From: Drechslerella dactyloides
Lineage: Eukaryota > Ascomycota > Orbiliomycetes > Orbiliales > Orbiliaceae
Length of the DNA: 64,000 nt
NCBI GenBank assembly: GCA_020064725.1
Contig: JAGTWJ010000017.1
Span: 1,116,001 to 1,180,000, forward strand
Direction of reading: 5' to 3'
Shown: piece after piece, positions 12,973-25,937 of the stretch
Layout of the letters: each line of letters starts with the position of its first letter
Numbering within the stretch: position 1 is the first letter of the stretch
The notes under the pieces: model-generated
What the model was told of the DNA's origin: nothing
Database searches by the model: none
The model's input: the letters and a program-made list of their open reading frames with translations, nothing else
Position numbers and translations under genes: made by a program

Positions 12973-13877
12973 TCCAACCGCTGAGAACAGTACAGTACTT
13001 CCTGTTTATGTGTTCTGTCCCTTTCATTATTTTATCGTGCATTGCGGATGAGGTCTCGGGGTAGAAGGTAGATGTGCTTTCGATATAAATGCTAAACGTC
13101 TTTGGGTTGGGGATTTGTATTGTTCTTTGTTGCATACGTTTGACATGCATGCGTGGTTTCGCTATCGTTGTGTTATTTTATACCAGCTTTCTTTTCGTTT
13201 TTGCTCGAGACCTTGAATTGCTTGATCGATTGAGAGGTTGGCTTGCACTGGGTATATAACTGTACTTTGAGGGGTCGGGTTACATGTGTATAGAGCGTCG
13301 ATTTATATTATAACTGTAGGGTAAAGAGGGGACACACAAATCAAAACTTCTCACTGGTGGCTAGAATAACCATATCGACATCAGTATCTTTAAACTCCAA
13401 CCGTGTCTCTCGCTTTCAGGGTCGTGAATTCGCTTCCCAAACGATGCAAAGTTTGGATCGCACTCGCTACGAGAGTGGATCCCTGTCAGCATGACGTTGG
13501 GCTGCGTTTCCAAGATCGAGGCTACTAGCTGCATGCAGCCTGCCGACAAGGGTATGGCTGGCAGCCCCTCCAACAAGGCGTGAAGGTCTGGACCTCAACC
13601 CCTCAAGTTGCATGCGCTCGTGCGCTGTCCGGCTTCTCAGCTCAGTTCAGGGGTTGTTGTAACGCGTCCTTATGATGCCTGAATTTGCGAACGGCTTGTT
13701 GTCCACGAGCATTTATAGCGGGAGCACTTTCCGGTGCAGTGCTGAACTTAGTAGATTGTTACACGCGTTAGTTAGCAGATAACTTGACCATCGCTTTTAA
13801 TCGCTTTCGGCACCATCATCATCATTGCCATCATTGCTATCGATAGCTATCATCATCGCTATCATCATCGCGTCGGA
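12973..13877. other. Intergenic; 3' region of TVP38 and promoter of paralog A
   Basis: No gene seen. The left half is T-rich and probably untranslated; the right end has an imperfect CATCAT trinucleotide tract just before the start of paralog A. Confidence 0.5.
13811..13871 (+). repeat. Imperfect CAT/ATC trinucleotide tract
   Basis: About 60 bases of ATCATC-type repeat with interruptions, ending about 7 bases before the ATG of paralog A. It would fall in the 5' leader. No similar tract is present upstream of B, C or D. Confidence 0.7.
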
Positions 13878-16800
13878 ATGTCAGCTTGCGAACGCATCAA
13901 GAGACCTCGGCTGGAATTAGCCGAAGCCTGCACCTCTACGAATGCGCGCGGGGCCAAAATTGCAGAAGACGAGATAGCAGAACTCGAGCGCGATACAGAG
14001 GATGAAAGCTCGTCGTCTGACAGCGACAGCGAGGAGGAAGATGAGGAGAAGGTTGCAAGCTGGCGGAAACACCCTAATTTCGGAGAAGCAGTACGCATAA
14101 CTTGTTAATACCTACCGCATACCTGCGCCTGCCGACTAGAATATTAATACATAGTATGTATAGAAATGGTTGCATCGACTCCTTCGCAAGGCCGACGACT
14201 ATTTGGGCAATTCTTTCTTCCACGACGCGCTAAGTTCTGTCCCGAACCCGGGACTCACGGTCGCGAATGTCGGGTCTGTGAATATCCCCATCGGGTTGGA
14301 CGACGGAGAGAAGCTGTACGCGCATGCTCGCGATACAGCTCCCCTGGACGGTACGGTTGTGGAAATCGGCGCTTCGCAGCTGGAGTTCCGGAATCCCGCG
14401 TGGAGCAAGTGGATTGATGGCACCCTTGCGGAGCGAGTGGGGAGAGAATTAGGAGTGGATGAAGGCGCGAGGCCCCAGTTGGAGCTTGCGGGTATGAAGG
14501 TATATCAAAGCGGCGGGAAGGACGTGTAAGTTCGAAACTTCAGTCGCTAAACGTGGTTTATCCTGGAGATGTTACGCTAATTTATTGATTGAAGAGAGTT
14601 CAATCGCCCGCCGAAAGGAGCGGCCGGCAGTAAAATTGGTTACGTCGAATTAACGCTCCCTGGAGATTTTGAAGGCGGTTCCGTCTTCCTGTCGGACGGG
14701 AATAATAAGAAGACGATAGACTTGCGCAGAGGCTGTCCTTTCGATGTGGTGGTAGCTGGATGGTAAGGAGTCTTTCGAAATGTAGCAATGCTCGAGCTAA
14801 TTCATTGTGCGTGCTACAGGGACAGGAGTGTACTACACCGGTCGGCCAGAGTCTTTAGAGGACATAAAGTCACGCTTATCTACAGAATCTCCACGAAATA
14901 CTCTTACACGCATCCCACACCTGCCTCACGTGCCACTCGATCCGAGGCATTACTCGACGCTCTCAGCGAAGTGAAGAAATCGAACGCTCCGGTAGCATAC
15001 GTGTTGAAAGGCGATTACAGTTTATCCGCATTGCGGGATGGCACATTCGTGTCTGTCGACCACTTTGCCGTGCAAAATCTCATCAGAGCCGTCGATATCG
15101 TTGGAGGTATCGCCCTTTACTGCGGAGACCTCGTTACACGGGATACTAGCGAAGCGGACGATGGGTTTGATCTACCAGAAGATGAAATCCAGATTGAGCT
15201 TCTAGACGATCTCGACTACGAAAACAACAATGTGCATTTTATCAAACACAAGCTGGATAATATGACCAAGCTTGCGGGAGTGACAAGGGCATTCGACAGG
15301 GATGAGGAGTGGGATGGTCCCATTTTGACATTCGGCAGCAAGCTAGCGGATTTGGAGCCGTTTGATACTACGCGGGAGGAAGGGCTGGAAAACTGTAAGC
15401 CAGCTGACCGTCTCTATCGTGCCTTGCAATATAATACTGATACCGCTTGGCCTACAGGGTTCCGATCACCGTGTATCGTTTTATGGCCGACGTCGGCAGT
15501 CCAGTCGCTCAAAGGGCAAGCCAGACATGCGAAACCTGTTTGGAAAAATATCCTGGAAACGATCAAGTCTACGCCGCCGAAGCCGAGTGAGGCGCAGTAC
15601 CATGGCAAGTCCACCATCAACATCGTTGTTGATGCATGCGTCCGTGGCAACTTTTCGGAGGGCGATATCCAAGAGGCTGCTTCCCTCCTCGAAGAGACAT
15701 TTGCGAAATTGTCGTCCAAGAGTCAAGACACTATATTACAAATGTGAGTTACGATATCGCAAGTACCACCTTTGCTAAAGGGAAAGACTCACCAACGGTC
15801 CCAATTTCGTAGGTACTCTAAAAATCGGAACCCGCTGTTCGGAGAAGATTACGACATGAATCTACCCACTTCAGAAGGCGGAGTTTGGGGACATGTGTTG
15901 ATTGCTTCATTTGGGAGAAAATGGAGCAAAGTTGCCCGTAAAGCATCGCTACCTCTAGAGAGGCAGTTGAAGATGATGGAATTGTTCCCCGACTGGATGC
16001 GAGGGTATCTTCTCCCAATCTTGGAGAAGATCATTCAGACTAGGAGCTACCTCGCCAATATGGAGCCCGATGCTGTTCGGTCCATCTTTGATGTTCTTAG
16101 TTGGCAGTCCCAGGATCTCTTAACAAAATAGTAAGTATTGCACATGTCGCTGACTCAAGGGGAGTCCGTCTAGTTCAAGAGGCGAAAATATCTATTGTTT
16201 CGATGCTAACTCAATCCATAACGATAGCCTTCGTCTGATGTTTATGGCCAACCCAAGTGAGAATTTTCGGCGCATGGTTGATGAAGATATGAAGACGAAT
16301 CTAGCCCAGGCTCCTGTCGAGCTGCGGACGTGGGCGTCTATGTCACGACGGTGCCATGAATATATAATCGAAGGGCTAAAGAAAAGCTCTCGCCACTCGG
16401 TAGCCTGTTTCTGTCCTGGGTTCATGGACATCGTTGGCTACGAACCGGAGCCGGGTCTAGATCTCATCAAAAAGAAGAAAGAGGCAACCCAGCTCAGCAA
16501 CTACCTTCGCCTACTCCAAGACGAGCCAGACTCTGTATCCTTGACGGAAAGGCTCCTCGATGCAATTTCAACACCGAGCCCATCCCGCCCCCAGATTTAT
16601 TCCGAGTTCCTTTTCCCCATCGCCGTAGAAGTCCACCGGCTCCAAAGTTCGTCCGAGATAGCAAAGGAGAAACCCGCGGTACTCGACAAGTTCATGAAGC
16701 TGTTCCAGCAGACAGTTCTCAAAGACCATCCTTGCAAAACGCCAGCGCCGGGAGAAATGCCTGACTTGTCGCTACCGCCACTGGTTACAGGTGGCCAGGG

Positions 16801-17200
16801 ATGCACAAAGGACCCACAATGCTCGCTCTGCGTGATTCTGGACAAGTTTCTCGGGTCTGCGACTGAAGAGAAACTTAGAGTGGGAATGTCGAGATATCGT
16901 GAGCACGTCAGGTATATCTGGGAAGCCCTTCAAATGTACGCCACGAAGCATCCGGTGAAATTCGATCCGTCAGAGATGATACACCCCGACGGGGAACAGC
17001 TCTGTGTAATTGAACTCACGAAGAATCTGGCGACTGAACACAATGATGCGAAGGAGAGGTTCAACCGCGGCTTGGCGGGAAGGAAAAGAATGCTGTGCGC
17101 TGTCGGGCTTAAAATTGGAGATGCGGGAGAGATACTGGGAGAGCCAAGTGAGCAGAAGAGTCAGCGGCGTGTGAGCAAGAGGAAAACTCCAGGGGACTGA
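13878..17200 (+). CDS. Paralog A: large 2OG-Fe(II) oxygenase-like protein, active site lost
   Basis: Seven exons (13878-14090, 14164-14525, 14595-14762, 14820-15394, 15458-15743, 15813-16130, 16228-17200) with intron phases 0,2,2,1,2,2 give 964 residues. An acidic, Ser-rich N-terminus is followed by a double-stranded beta-helix domain resembling prolyl-4-hydroxylase (PGLTVANVGS, FRNPAWSKWIDG, YVELTLPGDFEGGSVFL). Compared with D, the Fe-binding HxD is replaced (FNRPPK where D has HRDSPK). The distal His is kept (H254 in SVLHRSA), and the 2OG-binding Arg is Lys (K264, ten residues later). The unnamed C-terminal module follows: WFRSPCIVLWPTS, MANPSENFRR, HEYIIEG (16355-16375), C833-x5-C839-x2-C842, and a basic tail SKRKTPGD. 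I infer a nuclear pseudoenzyme. First of four same-strand paralogs. The substrate or partner is unknown. Confidence 0.82.
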
Positions 17201-18015
17201 TATTGCCAGGAAGTTTGGGAATTTATAGCATCATCGGTCTCGCAAAGCCAGCTTGTCAAGGAAGGCTTCTGGTTTACGGGATAGGCCATAGTTATCATTT
17301 AATCAACCTTGAATTTGGTTCCGGAATCCCTATTCATGAATTCAATTAAAACGCGCGGCATCGTTAGTGGGTATCATACTGGTTAACCAGTACTACTAAC
17401 TTTCTATCGTAGATCTATCACGTAGAAATCGAGCTGCTCATCCAATCTTTTCGGTAATCATTGCAACGCGGGTTCAGCGTTGCAACATTCTTCGATAGTA
17501 TCATGCCTTTCGTGTTCAGGTGCTCTACGGTACTTGATAAGTCATAACAAGACAAGGGGCAAATCTAGCAACATAAGAATCGTAGAACTACGTAGCTACA
17601 CTACCTCTTCCAATTGGTGTGTTAGCGTGTTCTCCAATTGCTAATCCAAGCAGAGCGAGCTCCATGCCTGTTGGTTAGCGAAGCAGGAGAGCTGAGATTA
17701 AGCGAGACAGCTCGCACGACCTTGACACTGCACGCGCTAACCACGGGTCGAATTCCGGACGCGAAGACTAACGTTGACGCGAGCCACAGACGGGTCGCGA
17801 GTCGCGGTGGATTCAGGGGCATTCTATGTACGCTGACACGCGTTCGCTTCTGCAAGAAGCCGATGTTTCTTGTCTGCAGCCTTGGATCTCTCGAGCTGAC
17901 TGCCCTTTGCAGGCTTCTCTTGATCACAACAAGAGTTAACATTGCGTCAGAGATTCTTTTTAACCTACCTACTGCTGCTTATTGAGTTGCGTTACGCCAC
18001 CGTTGTATAGTTATC
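17201..18015. other. Intergenic between paralogs A and B
   Basis: No gene and no leftover fragment of the oxygenase family that I can see. A 115-codon frame at 17638-17985 has no recognisable feature. The right end is the B promoter. Confidence 0.5.
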
Positions 18016-21000
18016 ATGTCCGAACCGAAGAGGGTAAAGCTTTCCCTTCTGCAACGTGCGCAACTGCGGCCTGATGACCCGGACGAAGAGCTGGAGGACG
18101 CCGGCGAAAATGAAGGCAAACAGCAACCAACCAAGGCATCAAAGAAACACAATCAACTGAATAATGCCAACGGCGAAGCGGGCTCGGATGCATCCGATGA
18201 TAATCCTTTCATTGCCGGGCTTGGGGATTTTGACCCCAACGCAGGTGATTGGTGGCGCCCTCGACTGTCTGAGTATAGGAACTACGAGATATCGGTAGGT
18301 CATCTCGGCCCGCGTCCGATTCTTGCGTCATGCTGAATGACTGGCTCCCTTCCCAGCATGCTTCAAAACTATGCATCGGGTAGTAAAGTGTATATGGGCA
18401 CGCTATCTTCAATTGCCAATATCGTACCAAGGGGCTAACATTATTTCATATCATCACCACAATAGAAAACACTGCATGGGATTCTTAAGAATTCCAACAC
18501 CTATCTCGGCAACTTCGCCTTCACTCACACATACCCGGAGGGCCCGAGCCCGGGTCTACTAGTAGCCAATGTAGGCTCCATAGGCATCCCGATATCATCC
18601 AATGATGGAGAAAGACTATACGCACATGGCTGCTCTCTTGCTACTCCTACATCGGCTCAGAATGGTATCGCTGAAATACCAGGAGCGAATTTGGAGTTCA
18701 AGAACCCAGCTTGGGGAGCTTGGTTGGAAGGAGTGATGTATAAGGTTGAGCTGGAGCTTGGGATAGGTGACGAGGATAGCTTGAAAGTGAAGCTGGAAAA
18801 ATTAGTTATTTCTTCTTCTGGCGGAACTGACGAGGGTTTCACTACAAATTGGTACGTATATACAACCCTCAAGTCTCTGGTTCTTTGGTTCTTTGGAAAG
18901 CTGATTAATGTTTTACGTATGGAAAGCTCAACTCAAAATACCCCAGTTGGTGACAAAATCCTTGGCTACCTTGAAGTAACACTGCCGGGCGAGTTCACAG
19001 GGGGTTCAGTATCGTTGTCTTGCAATCCCGCGGATCCAGCTGTGGAAGGTGAAAAGAAGATTCCGAATGATTCTACATCGAGAACCGAGACAAAAACCAT
19101 CGATTTTCGGGGAGATTGCAATTTTAACCTAACAGCTACAGCATGGTAAGTCGGGATGCTTCAACTTGGGCGTTCTAAGAATCTATCACAGCCTACTTTG
19201 TAGGATTGAAGCAACCGCTTGAGCTAATATATATATTGATCCTCATTTTGGTATCCTCTAGGTATTCTGATGTTGAGCACCGAACGGCGAAAATCACCAA
19301 AGGGTATAAGACAACCTTGATCTACAGTCTCTACATGATGTTGCCGCCCAAAACACCGACTTCAAGATTCAGTCAGTCGTCTGCCTTAGCTACCGCGCTC
19401 AGGGCCCTTCCAAATCTCACAGACAGGTCGAAGAGAGAGCTCCACTCTGCGGACGAATACGATCCAATCGTATACGTACTCGCAGATGACTACCATGATC
19501 AGAAATATCCTCCGAACAGAGACAAGGTCTTTTTACCCAAGGACCGTATCATTATGCAAAATCTTATCCATGCTATCAGTAATGTCCCAGGCTTGTCGCT
19601 CTATACAGGAGACCTTGTGACGAAGGATCCGTATGGCAGAGACCAACCGACTTCAAAGAGAAAGTGGCGCACATTCGGGCGTGGGAATAAGAGCAAGAGT
19701 CCCGCGCCTCCGAATGACTTAGACTTCGAAGACAATCACAGGGAAGACCTCACCCATAAGTTAAGCAGAATGGCGCATTTAGCTGGCCCGGTTCGCCGCC
19801 TGAGCGAGTTGTACTGGCAAGGGCCCATCATGACCTTCGGCCCTAAGTTGAGCGAGTTGCAGCAATTCTCTCTGTCTCTGGAGGAGGCGAGTGATTCAGA
19901 AGACGAAGCAGATGACGACCACGACCCTTTTGAGACAGAAACCCGTAAGTTTGCTAGTGTGGCGGTGTGGACTCATTAAACATCTTGTGCGCGGGTTTGC
20001 TCAAGGAGAAGATCAGAAAGCTAACTGAAATTCATGGATTCAACTTCGTGGAACTCTCTATTAGAGCATCAAACGGGATGTATTGTCATTTGGCCCACGA
20101 CGACGGCCGACTCGATCAAATCGCACGAACCGGTTCGAAATATGAAAAAATGCTGGAAACAGATCAAGGAGTTTTTCAGATCCATGCCGTGTGCAAGAGA
20201 TGGCGATCAAGAAGGATACATCAACGGCCGAATCAACGTCATTATGGGATCTTGCTTCAATGGTGACCTAACGGAGGATGAACTACTCGAGGCCCGTGAT
20301 ACCTTGATGCAAATATTGGCCGAGGCGCCACCCAGCACTCGGGATGACATATACAAGAGGTGAGGCGAAATTATCTTATATGCGTAAAATTGGAGACTGT
20401 TAATTTGCTGACGCTGTTCTTCGACTACGTTACACTTCCCTTTCTAAAGATACGGATATGTAAAATGGTCTCATACTCATGAAACTCCTAGCGATCTGAT
20501 CAATTGCATAGTACATAGTTGTAGGAGGGTGGATAGTGGTCCTAAGGGGCCCGATTTCACAAGTCTAATGAGACGTCTGAAGTCGATGGAGATCTTTCCT
20601 CAGCAATTTGCGCCCTCATTCCTTCGCGGCTTGCATGGGATGGTTCGGCAGCGAGACTTTCTCTGCCATGGGCCTGCTAACCTCGTTCGAGCTATATTTA
20701 CTTCTTTGGGCTGGGAGGAAGAATTGCTGGCGGCATGGTACGTCTAATCACCCTTTCCCTGTTATAAAAGGTGGACAAATTCCAATGCAAGGTCTTGATA
20801 ACTGATCAACTCATGATATAAATCAGGCTGCGAGGAATATTTTCGGCGAACCCGAGCGAGAACTTTCGGCGCACTGTTGAAGATGACATGAAGCAAAACC
20901 TAGCGGAAAGATCCGACCATTTGAGAGTGTGGGTGTCAATATCGCAGAAGTGCCACGAATACATCATCGAAGGGATTGGGCAGCGGCTTCCCAAGCTACT

Positions 21001-21928
21001 AGAGGAGCTCACTGAGAAAACATATCCAAGAAACGTCGCGACAATGGAGCCGGAAGCGAATCCTCACAGGATAGAGATGATTGGCTACATCATCCAAGCT
21101 GACATCGACCGAGATCCAGTAGAAGTGATAGGCTCACGGCTCGGCAACTATTTAGAATGTCTGCTCGCTCAGGCCGATTCCGCTTCTCTCGTCACACAGT
21201 TTTTGGAAGCTATAGAGGTACCCGCAACTGATGATTCGCAACCTCGTACGAAACACGAGATTAAAGAGCAGCCGCAACTCTACAATTCATTAGAACTCAG
21301 CAGACCCGCTCCGGTGGTTCGTGGCACTGAGCTAGTGGCCCTATTACACCACGTTGCGGCGACCGTCTCCAAACTTCTGAGCTCATCTGAAGTGGCATCG
21401 ATTGATGCTGTGTCATCTGCTTTGCTGCGGCAATTCATGACGTTTTTCCAAAAGCTCGTACAAGAAATTTACCCCTGCGAGAGGCCGCCGGACAGCATGC
21501 CTAGCCTATCGTTCCCACCGCTCTCAAAGCGTTGCAAGAAGTCAGCATGCCATATCTGCCCGGCGGTGAACCACTTTCTTGTATCTCCCGACACTGAAAC
21601 TCTCTCATTGCGATGTCCTGCCGGATTCCAAAGTCACTTCTTTCAAATCAGAAAATTGTTTCCGCCTGACGGCCAGATTGTGTGTAAGTGGGAGTTAGAA
21701 GGAGAAGGCAGGTTCCGCGGTCAGGGGAAGATGTCATGGGACAAGAATATCACAAAAAAGTACGAGGATCAGCAAAAGGTGTTTGCTGAGAACTTGACGG
21801 AGAGGAAGAAGTGGCTTGAACCGCTTGGCGTCCGGCTTGATGATCACGGGGAAATCCTGGAACCAACTACCGACTCGCGCAGCAAGTCTGGGACCAAGCG
21901 AAAGGCAACCGAGGATATTTCGTCGTAA
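18016..21928 (+). CDS. Paralog B: large 2OG-Fe(II) oxygenase-like protein, active site lost
   Basis: Seven exons (18016-18294, 18466-18851, 18927-19145, 19262-19944, 20065-20359, 20450-20737, 20827-21928) with the same intron phases as A give 1083 residues. The N-terminal 93 residues are acidic and Asn/Lys-rich. The oxygenase-like domain shows VANVGSIGIPIS, FKNPAWGAWLEG and LGYLEVTLPGEFTGGSVSL. No HxD exists in the segment equivalent to D's; the distal His is H301 (YSDVEHRT) and the 2OG Arg is Lys (K311). The C-terminal module keeps the GCIVIWPTT, ANPSENFRR and HEYIIEG (20954-20974) motifs, C-x4-C-x2-C (CKKSACHIC) and the tail GTKRKATEDISS. The exon 3 acceptor (GGAAAG at 18921-18926) is the weakest splice call. 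The reading frame is otherwise unbroken, suggesting a maintained gene. Confidence 0.8.
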
Positions 21929-22330
21929 TGAGCAATTTGAGCAGACGATCGATCTTGTCATTTGGCCCTGTCTCGAAACCAGGCGCTGCACATAAATTTT
22001 CTATTTAATGGTTTGCTTATCCATTGTTTGATGCGATCATCTCTGAGTTGAAAGTACTAAAATACCATTCACAGGTTCAGCATCAAATATATCAATCATC
22101 GGTTGGGGTCTAGCTTTGGATTCTGCAGGTTTATAGTTACGGAATATTATATCATAGATCGCACAATATCCTGTCCATTGATTTAAATAACACACTATGT
22201 ATCTGTACGCCATCCCTATGCTTGAGTTCTTGTCGATAACCGAAAATTATAATCTTCGGTATCATTGGTCCGAAGTATTCCCAACAGTTCCCCCCAATGC
22301 TGCAATGTCAAGGAATGTACACGAAAGGTC
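21929..22330. other. Convergent intergenic space between paralog B and the secreted-protein gene
   Basis: AT-rich and without coding signal; it serves as the 3' region of two converging genes. Confidence 0.5.
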
Positions 22331-23544
22331 CTACCAAGGACTAACGCTACAGCCCCCGTATCCAAAGCTGGCCTGCCCACCGGCGGGCGCGCCTCCGAAA
22401 GGTGATGGGCCGAATGCGACATAGTCGTAGTTACAACCACCGGTCACGATGACCTGGTGGAAACATTGACCGGCGGCACCGACTGGTGGTGGCGCCTCCC
22501 AGTTGTTTTCGTCGAAATATGCTGGATCGTAATTCTATCATGCAGATGTTAGATATTTGTTCGAAAATACTTAATCGAAAGGACTATTGACTTACTCCCC
22601 AGGAGAATCCGAAGCAATTACCATTTCTATAGCAGGACGAACAGCAATCCTCAGGGGATGTAGCTGAACGTGCTTGCGATTGACCAACCCCCGCGATGAT
22701 TAGCAGGCCAACCGATCGGTAATTCGCAGGAGAAGACGCGAGATTGGTGCATTGAGGTTCTATCGTGACTGTTGCGAGGTACTCGGTTCGGGTTGCTGCC
22801 ACAACCACACTGGTGGTTGTGTGATCGGTTATGGTAGTCGTGACCGTAGTGACCGTTGGTGAGACGACGTCGGTTGAAGTGATAGTGGTAGTCTCCGTGA
22901 CTGTGGTGGAGGGAGCAGCGACAGTAGTTGCAGTTGGGAAGACACCATTGCAAGAGCAAGCACTGGAATAGCGGACGGAGCCGGAACACGCTGATGCGTA
23001 TGCGGGAATAGCAGATGGGGTTTCAGTTTGCTGACGTTTCGCTACGAGCGTTCTCGTAATTGTTAGAGTAGAGTCTATGGTTGTAACTGGGGTCGATGTG
23101 CTGGTTTCCGTGGCAGTCACATGGACCGTGTCCGTGAAGGTCTGAGGATCAGTGCTCGTTGACCACTCTGTTTTGGTGCTTGTGTCCGTAAATGTTCTAA
23201 AAACGATATGAATATATTAGCTCCAACCCCAAACTACTAGTTAAACGTATACTAACGAACACCAGTTTTATCAAGTTAACTTACGAGGTAGGTGGTGTAA
23301 CTGTGGCTCGAAGGTATGAAGAGCAGTCAATCAACCCAGGACGTGCCGTATTTATGACAGCTGTTGTTACCAGGGAAGAATCCTGTTAGCAGGGTTTCTC
23401 TAACTTTTGTGAAGAGGCGAGCACCCAGAAGCTGATGAACATATGAGCATTACCTCGGAAACAATTGTCGCGGTTGCATTCATTCCGGATCGCCAAAGCA
23501 CTGACTGCTGTTGCAGCACCGAAAATAGACAAAAGGTATTTCAT
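22331..23544 (-). CDS. Secreted Thr-rich protein with C-terminal Cys-rich (PAN/apple-like) module
   Basis: Four minus-strand exons, 23544-23454, 23360-23285, 23196-22596 and 22534-22331, join in phase to 323 residues. The start MKYLLSIFGAATAVSALA is a clear signal peptide, followed by RNECNRDNCFRAVI and RPGLIDCSSYLRATVTP, a pattern seen at the N-terminus of many fungal extracellular proteins. The middle (about 60-190) is Thr/Ser/Val-rich with TTT-type repeats, likely O-glycosylated and stalk-like. The C-terminal part has clustered cysteines (EDCCSSCYRNGNCFGFSWG, GQCFHQVIVTGGCNYD) resembling a PAN/apple-type fold. No GPI-anchor signal is seen, so a secreted or wall-associated role is inferred. 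It lies antisense between oxygenase paralogs B and C with no evident functional tie to them. Confidence 0.8.
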
Positions 23545-25937
23545 CGCGATCTAAGTACTTATATAGGTAATGTCAAATATTTTGGTTGAGATGAAGTCAG
23601 ACTCGTTGTTTTGATAGTGGAAGGATGCTGTGGAGAAATGTTTCTGTCGGGGTAGTGCTCGATCTTTATATACACATATTTGGTACGATGGGCCGTATAT
23701 AAAATGAACTTGTGAGGTATATCACGCTGGCAGCTGCAGGGGCAATAGCGCTATAGCAGGGTCCTTTGCAATTTGATGAAGCCTTAACGAAGATTTAGAG
23801 GCAAGTATACGAAGTACAATCACTGGAAGTTTGAGTGGAAAGATACTTGACAGGGGTGTTTTACTTCTGCACGCGACCGCAGTAGTCTCGATATTTCGCT
23901 GGTTCGTCACGTCAAGAAGATTTACGTAAACCACGACGGCGAAGGCCGTCTCAATAGGCTCTGCTTTCTAGAAACTCGCGCGCTCGTTCCATGGCGGAGC
24001 CTCGCTTGGACGAAGAGTCCTGTTTTGTAGAAAAGCTGCGAAAACAACCTAGCGAGGTAGTCTCAGCCTCAAATGAAGACCTGAGTCTAGCCTGACTAGG
24101 CTGCATTCCGCGACGTTTAAAGTTTCCCGAGACAAGTTTAGAATCTCGCTCAGTTCGCTTAAGTATCGTCGTCGCCTAAAAGTCCAAAATTATGCACTCT
24201 CGCAGGGCTGCAGCCCAGCACCAACCGTCGGCCTTCTCGCATCGCAAGGGAACACTTTTCCATATTTTACCAGAGTCGGATTTGCCCGCTGCAGGACCAG
24301 ATTTTCCCGAATTGCGTTAAGTGACGTGTCGCATATCGGATTCGAGGATCATACTCTCCAATAGGTTACCTGTGGTGCGGGTTGTAGGGCTCGGTTAGCT
24401 CCGTATACGTCTCTGGTCATATCACCCACTCGATCAAACGGTCGAAAATGTGATACGTCGACGCCCAGCGGTGACCCAACAAGGCCGAATCGCTTGTGGA
24501 GAGGGCAAAACCCCCCTCGGTTACTCGGAAGCCGGCCGCTCAAGGCAATATTCTCCTGACACCGCATTTAGCCCTCCTCGGATATATCGACATATATCCG
24601 GATTGCACACAGGATCCTAGGAGGAATCCTGGGAAGGGGCCTTGAGGAGCTCCTATCTGCTAGTCTTTGAAGGGGATCATGAGTCTCCTAGCAGCGGTTT
24701 TCTTAACGTGTGGACTGTGTTCATTGTATAATAATAGTAGTGAACAGTCATATGTTGGGTTTTGTAGTTTCGTAATTTGGGCTGATGTAGCAGCGCTTCT
24801 CCTCGAGCATCTTGAGCAAATCTCCGAACGTCATGTCCGCATCATAAACGGGAGTTCCAAACGCTACATGGCGGTGCTAGATTCGAACGCCGAATCAAAT
24901 CTAATATGCGTTCGAGCTTTGCAAAGTTCAGACCTGCGGCGGGTGCTCCGTTGTATTTATAGATTGGAGAACGGCGATTCTAATGAACTCGAAAAGAAGA
25001 CGGTTGTTTGCATTTTCTCGGCGAAAAGAATCAAATCAGGTCAAGTGCGGCTTCGCATGTCTTACAGTGGGTTTTGATAGGAAATCAGGCCACCATCGAC
25101 TTACAATCTCCAGGTCACTTTTCTGAAAGCATCCACGTACATACACTAATTTTGAAGCGAGACCTACTGAATGAACTTGCGGGTATGAGGATTCAAGGCA
25201 GGTTTTAGCGGGGTTCAGCACGACTCGAGACCAGTTGAGCACCACCACAACTCCTACATCGTTGACGTGTCTGGCATCGAGGCTAACCACAACTAAGTAC
25301 TTAAGTATTAATGTATTTTTAGAAATACAAAGAATCATCAAAGAAAAAGCCATTTAGTCTACTTAAGTATAGAGCGTGCAGGCTTTTACTAAAAAAGAGC
25401 CCGCGTGGAATTCGAGAAGGCGTCTGGCTGTTTGAAGATCTGGAGACCAAACATCGCTTGTCGTTGTTTTGATACCATAGAGGCCAAAGCTTCGAATCAA
25501 ACTGACGTTAGTTTAGTCTTGAGCACAGGTGGCCGTCTGTGACATCATGTTCATAGGATCGACGCATACACGACTCGAATAGGGCCAGACAATGTCCCGA
25601 GACAACAGACAATGCTGTCAATCAACGCCAACATTTGGTTCGGTAGCGGGAGCCCCTGCCGCTGTCCCGAAATTGGAGCTAGCCAAATATAGCTAGACTT
25701 TTAAGGGTCGCGACAGGTCAAAATGTCAATATCTCACGCGTCCGCGTCCCGCCATAGAGGCTGCTTCCTGAGAGGGGAGAGACCATTGGAGAGGTTCCTG
25801 GACTCAGGGGCTTGACTGAATAAAGTCTAGCTGCCCCGCGGTTCTTTGCATGCGTCGACTGAGAAATCATCAAATACTTATCGCGTCGACGCGTCTCATC
25901 TTCTCAAACGAATCTAGAACCGGATAAATAGTTCAGT
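23545..25937. other. 2.4-kb spacer splitting the paralog array; no recognised gene
   Basis: Several short frames exist (for example 24667-25077 plus, 136 codons, with a hydrophobic start) but none has recognisable motifs or clear exon partners. No remnant of the oxygenase family or of a transposase was recognised. The left end is the promoter of the secreted-protein gene, the right end that of paralog C. Confidence 0.45.

Noticed and set aside
12462..12977. 171-codon Ser/Pro-rich minus frame
   Set aside because: Exact shadow of the acidic tail of TVP38 on the other strand.
24667..25077. 136-codon frame with a signal-like start
   Set aside because: No motif, no convincing extension by splicing; kept only as a note in the spacer.
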